Source of the DNA: Paenibacillus woosongensis
GTDB lineage: Bacteria; Bacillota; Bacilli; Paenibacillales; Paenibacillaceae
Reading direction: 5' to 3'
DNA: 64,000 nucleotides
NCBI RefSeq assembly: GCF_030122845.1
Contig: NZ_CP126084.1
Coordinates: 1,674,001-1,738,000 of the forward strand
The notes under the pieces were generated by a model. The model was not told where the DNA came from. It saw only the letters and a list, made by a program, of their open reading frames with translations, and searched no databases. Positions 35,463-44,275 of this stretch are shown here, in pieces (within the stretch, counting starts at the first letter, position 1; each line of letters begins with the position of its first letter). The translations under genes and the position numbers were made by a program.

Positions 35463-35975
35463 TTAGCGGATGATCCCTAATGCCCTTCCGTAGGTTAAAA
35501 GCTCTTTGTAAGGGTTGCCATCCAGGCCAAGAACCTGAGCGAATGCCGGTTCCGTCTTCATGCCTTGTTCTTTTAAGCGGATGACAGCTGCTCTGTAGTG
35601 GGGATTTTCAGTGAGAAGGTGGTGTTCCACAATCATATGAAGATAGGCGTTTTGCTGTTCTACCGGTTTCGCCTGCCCGAATAGTTCGAATTCAAAGCCC
35701 CCAAAGCGAAAGTTGGCCATAATCGTCGGAATATGACTAACGGTCAATTCGTGGAGGACAAATCCGGACAAATGGCCGTACAGAAGCTGGACCTCTTCTT
35801 TGAAAATATCAGGCTCATGAACTTCCATGATCATATCCAAATCCGAATGGCGTACATCAATGGAAATAGGGATCGTTCCGCATAAAACGGGATTGTATTT
35901 AGCCATATCGTTAATAATGCTCAGTTCATTTATGGCCTTATAGGCTTGACGCTGAACAGGGGTGCCAAACTGCAA
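35463..35975 (-). CDS. DUF4269 (nucleotidyltransferase-like) protein, 5' end damaged
   Basis: About 170 residues of the DUF4269 family, which has a nucleotidyltransferase-like core: LCGTIPISIDVRHSDLDMI, then FGGFEFELFGQAKPVEQQNAYLH and KTEPAFAQVLGLDGNPY. The family normally has a few residues more at the start; here the frame extends upstream through HIFKTISYLQFG to a TAG at about 36003-36005 without any ATG. Only a TTG at 35975 without SD is available. It may be silent. The neighbouring VOC remnant has also lost its start. Confidence 0.65.
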   Translation of the reverse strand: MQFGTPVQRQAYKAINELSIINDMAKYNPVLCGTIPISIDVRHSDLDMIMEVHEPDIFKEEVQLLYGHLSGFVLHELTVSHIPTIMANFRFGGFEFELFGQAKPVEQQNAYLHMIVEHHLLTENPHYRAAVIRLKEQGMKTEPAFAQVLGLDGNPYKELLTYGRALGIIR

Positions 35976-36017
35976 ATAGCTTATCGTCTTAAAGATGTGG
36001 AATTCCTACTTGCTTGA

Positions 36018-36263
36018 GATGAATGGAATGACAATTCTAGCCTCATTCTTCACAATAAAGAGTTCGTTGCCAAGATGTCACCGGTCCTGAATCTGGGTGC
36101 GCCGTCCTTAATGTTCTTCACGGCGAATCTCGATGAATTGCACAAAGACTTGATCAGTAAAAATATCAAGGTCGGAGAGATCGTAAATATGCCTAGCGGC
36201 CGAGTGTTCAACTTTGCGGATGATGAAGACAATGACTTTGCTGTCATGGAGAAGAGCAAGTGA
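36018..36263 (+). pseudogene. 5'-truncated VOC (glyoxalase-like) gene fragment
   Basis: Reading opens after a TGA (36015-36017) with DEWNDNSSLILHNKEFVAKM and continues through NLGAPSLMFFTANLDELHKD and GRVFNFADDEDNDFAVMEK to TGA. This is the C-terminal two thirds of a VOC protein; the first strand/helix unit of about 40 residues is missing. An internal ATG at 36075 has no SD. It is the partner of the damaged DUF4269 start across a 15-base spacer. Confidence 0.6.
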
Positions 36264-36345
36264 CCTGCTGTAGATGGACTGAGAAGTACATGGTGTCCAT
36301 ACGGCGGCGGCTTACAGCAGTGGAAGTGATCCGCCGCCGCATGCT

Positions 36346-36918
36346 TCAAAATGGCGAATTGTAGTAGGGGTAATGCATTTGCTCTTGAATTTCCCGGGCA
36401 ATCTCTTTGCCCGTAAGTGATTCCACTAAGTATAACCCCAAGTCGATGGAAGCCGATACTCCGCCGCCTGTAAATATGTTTCCGTCCCTGATGAAACGTT
36501 CCTTCACGACTTCAGCGCAGTAAGGAGCCAACAGCTCGTAAGCGGAGGGATTGGTAGTTGCTCTTTTGCCTTCCAGAAACCCTGCTGCCCCTAAAATCAA
36601 AGCCCCCGTACAAACAGACACTTTATATTCTACCTCCCGCGCGGTTTGAATCCATGCAATAAACTCGGAATCATACCTAAGCTGCCTTGTGGAAAAGCCT
36701 CCAGGGATAAAGATTAAATCATACCCCGACAGGTCTGGGGATACATGTTCAATTTTGAGGGTTAATCCCCGGTCATCTGTGATCTCTTCTTTGCTGGCAC
36801 AAAAATCCCATTGCACATTGTCCATGGCGTTTAGAATTCTCATTCGGGTTACAGCATCATAGAAGCCAACCAAATCAAGCGAAGTCATCTGGTCAAACAA
36901 AATGAAAGCCATTTTCAT
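36346..36918 (-). CDS. DJ-1/PfpI family protein under a ZTP riboswitch
   Basis: 190-residue class I glutamine-amidotransferase-like protein. The N-terminal AFILFDQMTSLDLVGFYDAV, the Glu/Asp region and the nucleophile elbow VCTGALILGAAGFL with its conserved Cys fit the DJ-1/PfpI/ThiJ group, near isonitrile hydratase-like members (FTGGGVSASIDLGLYLVE). The ATG at 36918 follows AGGTCAGGTG. The leader holds a ZTP aptamer and an intrinsic terminator, so its expression should rise with ZMP/ZTP, i.e. when 10-formyl-THF is short. No folate gene is adjacent. The biochemical role is not known. Confidence 0.88.
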   Translation of the reverse strand: MKMAFILFDQMTSLDLVGFYDAVTRMRILNAMDNVQWDFCASKEEITDDRGLTLKIEHVSPDLSGYDLIFIPGGFSTRQLRYDSEFIAWIQTAREVEYKVSVCTGALILGAAGFLEGKRATTNPSAYELLAPYCAEVVKERFIRDGNIFTGGGVSASIDLGLYLVESLTGKEIAREIQEQMHYPYYNSPF

Positions 36919-36955
36919 AAATCAACACCTGACCTTTCGCATGAAATAAAAAAAA

Positions 36956-36979
36956 GCATCTGGTCACTAAACCAAATAC
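36956..36979 (-). terminator. Terminator of the ZTP riboswitch
   Basis: Minus-strand GTATTTGGT-ttagtg-ACCAGATGC stem followed by nine T, placed right after the aptamer's 3' GGGCA segment and before the DJ-1 gene. Confidence 0.85.
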
Positions 36980-36981
36980 TT

Positions 36982-37050
36982 TGCCCAGGCGTACGGCTAA
37001 TATGAACATATGTGCTCCCTCGTGGTTATCCACGTTCACGCCAGTCACAC
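36982..37050 (-). promoter_or_regulatory. ZTP (pfl) riboswitch aptamer
   Basis: On the minus strand: GTGTGACTGGCG, a hairpin ACGTGG-ataa-CCACG, then GAGGGAGC, a variable linker, and GCCGTACGCCTGGGCA. These are the conserved blocks of the pfl/ZTP motif (GACUGGCG...GGGAGC...CGCCUGGGCA) in the right order and spacing. It precedes the DJ-1/PfpI gene. Confidence 0.88.
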
Positions 37051-37197
37051 ATACATTTATTACCTACTACATTTATATCAAGTATTCCTGTATTTTACAA
37101 TTGTTTTTGCTTCAACTTCGATGATCCCGAAAAAATACACCATCGCCTAATGTACAGCATATGTTAAGTCAGAATACTGTGGAAGGGTGGTTGGAAC

Positions 37198-37632
37198 ATG
37201 TATTACACGAATTATTACCGAAAGGATACCGGACTAGTTGCAGACATTGCACGAGCAATTAATGGAGAATACTCCGCTATTGCATGTTATGAGCAGCTGG
37301 CAGGGATGGCTCCGAATGAGGAGGAACGGAACAAAATTCTGGAGATCCGTAATGATGAGATTAGGCATTTTCAAACCTTCTCCCAGATATATACTTCGTT
37401 AACGGGCAGGCAGCCTACACCTCACGTTAATGAAAAATGCCCCTCAGAATATACTGCCGGACTCCACTTTGCATTCAAAGACGAACAAAACACGGTGGAT
37501 TTTTACTTGGATATCGCAGACAAAACTACTGATCCCAATATTAAAGAGCGCTTCAAACGCGCATCGGCCGATGAACAAAATCATGCGGTATGGTTTCTTT
37601 ACTTCATTACATCAGGATATAAACCGCGTTGA
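37198..37632 (+). CDS. Ferritin-like domain protein (YhjR-like)
   Basis: 144-residue four-helix ferritin-like protein. Two ExxH-type diiron motifs are visible: Glu in INGEYSAIACYE with IRNDEIRHFQTF, and FKDEQNTVDFY with ADEQNHAVWFLYF. Similar small proteins occur in many Bacillales; in B. subtilis YhjR belongs to sporulation genes. GGAAGGGTGG precedes the ATG. The terminator begins in the last codons. Confidence 0.85.
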   Translation: MYYTNYYRKDTGLVADIARAINGEYSAIACYEQLAGMAPNEEERNKILEIRNDEIRHFQTFSQIYTSLTGRQPTPHVNEKCPSEYTAGLHFAFKDEQNTVDFYLDIADKTTDPNIKERFKRASADEQNHAVWFLYFITSGYKPR

Positions 37633-37652
37633 TGAGGCGCGGTCTTTTTTTT
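37622..37652 (+). terminator. Terminator of the ferritin-like gene
   Basis: ACCGCG-ttgatgagg-CGCGGT followed by C and eight T; the stop codon lies in the loop. Confidence 0.85.
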
Positions 37653-37737
37653 GTGAATATCAAAGTTATATGATTGTCCAATCATTCTCTCTATCTCTTA
37701 CATATCTTGAAGTATCAAAAAAAAGGAGTTGATATTT

Positions 37738-38163
37738 TTGGTACGTATTCTTGATAAAGCAGCCGTACAGCCGCGTCGCAGATTCAACCCGGCTAAAGCG
37801 TTTACGATTCGGCGTTCCCCGGCAAAATCGGGCATAGCAGCGATTGCAATTCGGATTCCAGTAAATTCTCAACCAAACCGGGTAGATTTGGTCGTATCCG
37901 TTGGTGTCAGAGGAGTTATAGGCATTGGGCAGATTCGGTTTAGAATTTTCCGCGATGGAAAAGAAATTTACAACACACAGCAAGGTATCGAATCTGCGGG
38001 CTCAGAACAAAATTATGTAGTTACCTTCCAGGCTGAAGATAGAAATGTAAGAGCGGGGACCCATAGTTACACAGTCACAGCAGAAAACCTTACTGCAAAA
38101 ACAAGAGTGGATGTTGTAGGACCTATATCGTTTAGCGGGTTAGCTGTTAAAACCAGGAACTAA
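37738..38163 (+). CDS. Unknown protein with basic N-terminus and beta-rich body
   Basis: 141 residues, no signal peptide or membrane segment. A basic start (VRILDKAAVQPRRRFNPAKA) is followed by a likely beta-sandwich (NRVDLVVSVGVRGVIGIGQI, FRIFRDGKEIYNTQQG, AGTHSYTVTAENLTAKTRV). TTG at 37738 lies 9 bases after AAGGAG; TTG at 37729 is too close. The composition resembles spore-surface or exosporium-associated proteins of Bacillales, but I do not recognise the family. Confidence 0.7.
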   Translation: MVRILDKAAVQPRRRFNPAKAFTIRRSPAKSGIAAIAIRIPVNSQPNRVDLVVSVGVRGVIGIGQIRFRIFRDGKEIYNTQQGIESAGSEQNYVVTFQAEDRNVRAGTHSYTVTAENLTAKTRVDVVGPISFSGLAVKTRN

Positions 38164-38236
38164 CGGTGGTAGTTCTTGTTTTCAACATAAAGCGACTGGC
38201 ATTGAACAGTCTCCTTATCCTTAAGGGCATAATACA

Positions 38237-38261
38237 AGCGAGGGACATTTGTCCCTCGCTT
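38237..38261 (+). terminator. Perfect hairpin after the unknown beta-rich protein gene
   Basis: AGCGAGGGAC-attt-GTCCCTCGCT with a weak T-rich tail. Between here and the zinT promoter I see nothing else. Confidence 0.7.
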
Positions 38262-38435
38262 CGTCAATACATCTCCGATTAATTTTCAATTCCTGTAATA
38301 TTCAAATTTTCAAGGACAATAATCCCTAAAGGCGGTACGCGGCACACCTTAATATTTGCACGGTTAGTTTATTTGGTCATAAATGTTAGGTTTTAGATGG
38401 CATTGTCGCATATTCTGCTTGGTGCAGCCCATTAA

Positions 38436-38450
38436 TCGTAACGATTACAA
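38436..38450. promoter_or_regulatory. Upstream Zur box of zinT
   Basis: TCGTAACGATTACAA, two mismatches from the palindromic core, ending 6 bases before the -35 box of zinT. Confidence 0.75.
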
Positions 38451-38456
38451 TTTATA

Positions 38457-38485
38457 TTGACATAAAATTCAAAACATAGTATATT
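38457..38485 (+). promoter_or_regulatory. Promoter of zinT
   Basis: TTGACA at 38457-38462, 17-base spacer, TATATT at 38480-38485; the same boxes and spacing as before yciC. It is flanked by two Zur boxes. Confidence 0.88.
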
Positions 38486-38499
38486 CGCTATTGCGTAAA

Positions 38500-38514
38500 T
38501 AGTAATTATTACGA
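38500..38514. promoter_or_regulatory. Downstream Zur box of zinT
   Basis: TAGTAATTATTACGA, one mismatch from the core, over the transcription start region. Confidence 0.88.
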
Positions 38515-38547
38515 TTTATAAAAAACAGGTAAAGGAGAGATTATTTT

Positions 38548-39297
38548 ATGAAATTTGGATTTATCAAATCTATAGCTGTGTTCTTCTTAGTAGTTGCGCT
38601 GCTTACTGCTTGTCAAGAAACAGGTGCTCTAATCGAAGAGGCATCTACATCTTCTGAGTTAGTAGAAGGTACCCGTCAAAATCACGATAGCCATGGTCAT
38701 AACCATGAGCACAACCATGACCACGACCATAATAATCATCATGACGATGAGAAGCTAAAAGAAATATATGCAGGAAAATTTGAAGACAAGGAAATTAGTG
38801 ACCGGGAACTGTCCGACTGGGAAGGGGATTGGCAATCGGTATATCCATACTTGCTGGATGGGAGCTTAGATGCGGTCTTACATAAAAAAGTTGAAACAAA
38901 CCAAGATAAATCCTTTGAAGAATATAAGGAATATTATTCAATTGGGTATGAGACAGAGGTTGAACGCATCGTCATTCAGGACAACACGATAACCTTTTAT
39001 AAAAATGGAGAAGGAAAAACCGGAGAATATAAATATCATGGATATGAAATATTGACTTATGATTCTGGAAACAGAGGCGTTCGCTATTTATTTGACCTTG
39101 CCGGGGAAGCAGACGGCTTGCCGGCACATGTCCAATTCAGCGACCATAGCATTTATCCGACAAAGGCAGAGCATTATCATATGTATTTCGGGGATGCGAA
39201 CCATGAGACGTTGTTGAAGCAGTTATCAAATTGGCCGACCTACTATCCGTCAAATTTAAGCGGAGAGGAAATCGCGAATGAAATGATTGCGCATTAA
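38548..39297 (+). CDS. zinT: Zinc-binding lipoprotein ZinT/YrpE
   Basis: 249-residue surface lipoprotein (lipobox LTAC). A His-rich stretch (about residues 48-70) is followed by the ZinT domain: DRELSDWEGDWQSVYPYL, YYSIGYETEVERIVI, and the metal site YPTKAEHYHMYFG. ZinT/YrpE proteins bind zinc and help ZnuA in uptake. AAGGAGAG precedes the ATG. Two Zur boxes around the promoter tie it to the znu/yciC locus 17 kb away in this window. Confidence 0.94.
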   Translation: MKFGFIKSIAVFFLVVALLTACQETGALIEEASTSSELVEGTRQNHDSHGHNHEHNHDHDHNNHHDDEKLKEIYAGKFEDKEISDRELSDWEGDWQSVYPYLLDGSLDAVLHKKVETNQDKSFEEYKEYYSIGYETEVERIVIQDNTITFYKNGEGKTGEYKYHGYEILTYDSGNRGVRYLFDLAGEADGLPAHVQFSDHSIYPTKAEHYHMYFGDANHETLLKQLSNWPTYYPSNLSGEEIANEMIAH

Positions 39298-39329
39298 ACC
39301 GACGGGCTGCGTAAGGATGGAGGGGCGGG

Positions 39330-39410
39330 CGTGATCACCCGGCCGATGTTTTCATATTCAGTTTTTCCAAGGTTTCTGCCGCGCCGGTATTGTTTTTCCA
39401 TCAGCCTTTC
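39330..39410 (-). pseudogene. Remnant of a second DUF4256 gene 3' part
   Basis: On the minus strand the sequence reads EKQYRRGRNLGKTEYENIGR then VITP in one frame. It aligns with EEQYRELQRLGNFDMKTSSW-IITP of the intact DUF4256 gene just upstream; the DNA is clearly alike (shared GATGTTTTCATAT and CGGTATTGTTTTTCC-type blocks). No complete frame remains. Confidence 0.5.
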
Positions 39411-39491
39411 GATATGAAAATAAATGAGCAATATGGAATAAATATATTGTTCTCCATTTTGGAACATACCGCTTCAGTGTCTGTTCAAGAT

Positions 39492-40073
39492 TTACACCCT
39501 TAGCGAGCCGCGGAATCCCCTTGCGGCATAGTAGGATTCTGCTCCATTGTGGTATATAAAGACCGTGTCGTAGCGACGATCGCCAAAGAGGGCTCCCCCG
39601 AGTTTTCTAATGCTGGCAGGTGTTATTATCCAGCTTGATGTTTTCATATCGAAATTTCCAAGCCTCTGCAGCTCCCGGTATTGTTCTTCCGTCAACAGCT
39701 CAATACCCATGGCAGCTGCCATCCCCACAGCGCTATTTTCTGGTTTGTGTTGTTTCCTTGACTCCAGCGCCTCATGGTCATAGCAGACACTTCTGCGGCC
39801 CTTTGGACTTTCCGCGGAACAATCATAAAAAATATATTCGCCCGTCTTATTGTCAAAACCGACGACATCCGGTTCGCCCCCGGTATGTTCCATCTCGTGG
39901 AGCGACCACAGTTTTTCTATATTAGCCTCCAACTTTGCTTGTACATTAGCCCATTCTAGACCTTTATGGCGGTCTATGTTTTTGTCAAAACGGGCTTTCA
40001 ATGTGTTGAGTAGTACTTCGCGTTGCTCTGGTGATAGCTCTTTGTTATTGCTGATTTCACTGCTTTTTGTCAT
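39492..40073 (-). CDS. DUF4256 domain protein
   Basis: 193 residues of the DUF4256 family, function unknown. Conserved features are RFDKNIDRHKGLEWANVQAKL near the start, GGEPDVVGFDNKTGEYIFYDCS, RRSVCYDHEALESRK and a C-terminal DTVFIYHNGAESYYAARGFR. No signal peptide. AAAGGAG precedes the ATG at 40073; the frame is open further upstream but without family similarity. AT-rich palindromes lie in the promoter region. Confidence 0.85.
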   Translation of the reverse strand: MTKSSEISNNKELSPEQREVLLNTLKARFDKNIDRHKGLEWANVQAKLEANIEKLWSLHEMEHTGGEPDVVGFDNKTGEYIFYDCSAESPKGRRSVCYDHEALESRKQHKPENSAVGMAAAMGIELLTEEQYRELQRLGNFDMKTSSWIITPASIRKLGGALFGDRRYDTVFIYHNGAESYYAARGFRGSLRV

Positions 40074-40200
40074 GTTCGTTTCTCCTTTTCTATTTTGTCT
40101 AACTGAACTTATTATAGACATATGATGCAGTCCAAAACGCAAGCAGCACCCAAACAAGGATGAACAAGGTAGCTGTAAACCCGTTGCTCTCCTGAGAATG

Positions 40201-40269
40201 TATTCGATATTTCGAATATAATAAGCCAAATTACGGTTAAACGGTTGAATATATATGAAATTTCATATA
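40201..40269. promoter_or_regulatory. Two palindromes upstream of the DUF4256 gene
   Basis: TATTCGATATTTCGAATA (40201-40218, imperfect) and TATATGAAATTTCATATA (40252-40269, perfect, 18 bases). Possible operators. Farther right, CTGGACA...TGTCCAG (about 40329-40352) with a T-rich tail is a possible terminator. No gene in 40074-40430. Confidence 0.45.
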
Positions 40270-40430
40270 CATTTACAGATTTTCTCTCCCTGAGCGAGTT
40301 TATATATGAATATTCGACTAGAATGAGCTGGACAATAGACGACTACTGTCCAGTCCTCTTTACTACCGGTATTGCTAATACTGTTCTCTACAGACTAAAG
40401 CCTACCTTGATAAGGTCTCAACATTCTGTA

Positions 40431-42209
40431 TCACTCTTTTACGAGCAATGCCACCGCTTCCACATGTGCCGTCTGCGGAAACATGTCCACAGGCTGCACC
40501 CATTCCAGCGAGTAGCCTCCGTCCAGCAGCTCTTTACAGTCCTTCGCCAAGGTCGAAGGATTGCAGGAAACGTATACGAAGCGCTTTGGCTTCGTGCGCA
40601 GCACCGCCTCAATAAAGCGCGGGTCAAGCCCGGTGCGAGGCGGGTCAGCGATGATGACGTCAGCCTTGAAGCCGGACTTCACCCAGCGGGGGAGCAGTTC
40701 CTCGGCATTACCCTCGTAGAAAGAGGTGTTGTCGCGTCCGTTGCGGGCCGCGTTTGCCTTGGCGTCCTCTACCGCTTCGGGAATCGACTCGATGCCGCGC
40801 ACCTCGCTGGCGTAAGGGGCCAGCCACAGCCCGATTGTGCCCGTGCCGCAGTAGGCGTCCACGACGACTTCCTTGCCTGTGAGCGCGGCCGCCGTGCGAA
40901 CCGATTCATACAGCTTGACCGTCTGCAGCGGGTTGAGCTGGAAGAAGGCACGAGGGGAGAGGGTGAATTCCAGATCACCTAGCGCTTCCTCGATGCTGTC
41001 CGCACCCCAGAGGATCGTCGTCTTGTTGCCGAACACAAGCGAGGTGTTCTTTGGATTGACGTTCAGTGCAATGCTGGTTAGCTCCGGCATGGCCAGCCGC
41101 AGTTCCTTCACAAGCTGATCCAGCCTCGGGATGCGGTCGTTCGCGGCTACCAGCGTCACCTGCAGCTGCCCGGACTGGAAGCCCCAGCGCACAACGATTG
41201 TCCGCACGATTCCCTGATTGCTCTTCTCCTGATAGACAGGAATACCCAGCCGCTGCAGGACGTTGCGCGTCTTGTCAACAGCTTCGTTCACCTTCGGATG
41301 CTGGATCGGACAGCCGGTAATGTCGATCAGCCTATGTGAATCCGCGGCATACAGTCCGGCGATGACGCCTTCCTCTTGCAGGCCAAGTTGAAGCTGGGCC
41401 TTGTTGCGGTAGCCCCAAGGGTGCTCCATGCCGAGAATCGGCTTCATGCGAAGCTCCGGTAATCCGGCATAGCGAGAGAACGCTTCGCGTACGATCTCTT
41501 CCTTGCCCTTTAGCTGGCCTGGATAAGAGATATGTTGGATTTGACAGCCGCCGCAAATACCGAATACCGGGCATGGCGCATCAGCTCGCTGAGGCGAACG
41601 TTTTTCGATTTTCACCATGTCTGCGTTGATGAACTTGTCCTGGACCCGGGTCACTTTGGCGTGAACAACTTCATCCGGCAAAGCTCCCGTGATAAAAGCC
41701 GCCTTGCGCCGGTAGTATCCGACGCCCTCGCCATTGATGCCCAGCCGTTTGATTGTGACGACGATTTGATCGCCGATGCGCAGCTCCTCGGCATGCTCGT
41801 GTCCAGAAAGGCGAGGCGCTTGCTGCTTGGCATCGCGTGGCGTATACGATTTGGCATCGCGCGACGCCTTTGGCTTTACATTGCGGGATTGGTGTGACTT
41901 TTCATTGCCGGTTGCGTGTTGTTTGGCAGCACCTGATCCATGAGGCTTGGCTTGGCGCGGTTTATGCGTCCGGGCGTTGTGAACATCCTGCTGTCTGTCA
42001 AGCGGTCCCTGCTGTCCTCTAGGCGAGGTCTTCTCCCCTGTACGTGCTTCGTTCTTCGTGTCGCGCGGTGCCTGATGCTGTGCGTTCCGGGAAGTTCCGG
42101 CCTTTGCATACCCGCCTGGGGCAGACTTGCTCCCGCTTGCGGCATGCTTGCTTTTTGCAGCGCTGTTGTTATTTTTATGTTGATTATGGGATCTTGACGA
42201 TTCCTTCAT
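40431..42209 (-). CDS. rlmD: 23S rRNA (uracil-C5)-methyltransferase RlmD/RlmCD with long N-terminal tail
   Basis: 592 residues. After an about 140-residue low-complexity tail rich in Lys, His, Ser, Asn, Gln and Ala comes a TRAM domain (GDQIVVTIKRLGINGEGVGYY), a 4Fe-4S cysteine set (CPVFGICGGCQIQH and later TGCPIQHP) and the methyltransferase domain with YCGTGTIGLWL, ADPPRTGLDP and the catalytic Cys in YVSCNPSTLAKD. ATG at 42209 follows GGATGGAG; the frame stays open to 42467 into the recQ promoter, which I discount. It acts on 23S rRNA uridines (U747/U1939 in B. subtilis). Divergent from recQ. Confidence 0.93.
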   Translation of the reverse strand: MKESSRSHNQHKNNNSAAKSKHAASGSKSAPGGYAKAGTSRNAQHQAPRDTKNEARTGEKTSPRGQQGPLDRQQDVHNARTHKPRQAKPHGSGAAKQHATGNEKSHQSRNVKPKASRDAKSYTPRDAKQQAPRLSGHEHAEELRIGDQIVVTIKRLGINGEGVGYYRRKAAFITGALPDEVVHAKVTRVQDKFINADMVKIEKRSPQRADAPCPVFGICGGCQIQHISYPGQLKGKEEIVREAFSRYAGLPELRMKPILGMEHPWGYRNKAQLQLGLQEEGVIAGLYAADSHRLIDITGCPIQHPKVNEAVDKTRNVLQRLGIPVYQEKSNQGIVRTIVVRWGFQSGQLQVTLVAANDRIPRLDQLVKELRLAMPELTSIALNVNPKNTSLVFGNKTTILWGADSIEEALGDLEFTLSPRAFFQLNPLQTVKLYESVRTAAALTGKEVVVDAYCGTGTIGLWLAPYASEVRGIESIPEAVEDAKANAARNGRDNTSFYEGNAEELLPRWVKSGFKADVIIADPPRTGLDPRFIEAVLRTKPKRFVYVSCNPSTLAKDCKELLDGGYSLEWVQPVDMFPQTAHVEAVALLVKE

Positions 42210-42427
42210 GAGTAATTTAGCTCCATCCTTATGTGAATTGTACAAATCCAATATACCATGCTGAACGGACAACCACCACGCAGAGACGAAAAGCGCCGGA
42301 AACGTTCGGCTTTCCCGTAAAATTCCCGCAAATTGCAAAATCGTTTGCCCAACGCGTTCACTCCCGGTAAACTGGATAAGGAATACATGCAACAAATGAT
42401 AGTGAGAAGTAAGGAGCTTATTTTCGA

Positions 42428-44263
<1,836 letters not shown>

Positions 44264-44275
44264 GGCTGTGAAATC

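Noticed and set aside
36075..36263. Independent 62-residue small protein
   Set aside because: The same frame continues upstream with VOC family sequence, so it is a truncated gene and not a short gene with its own start.
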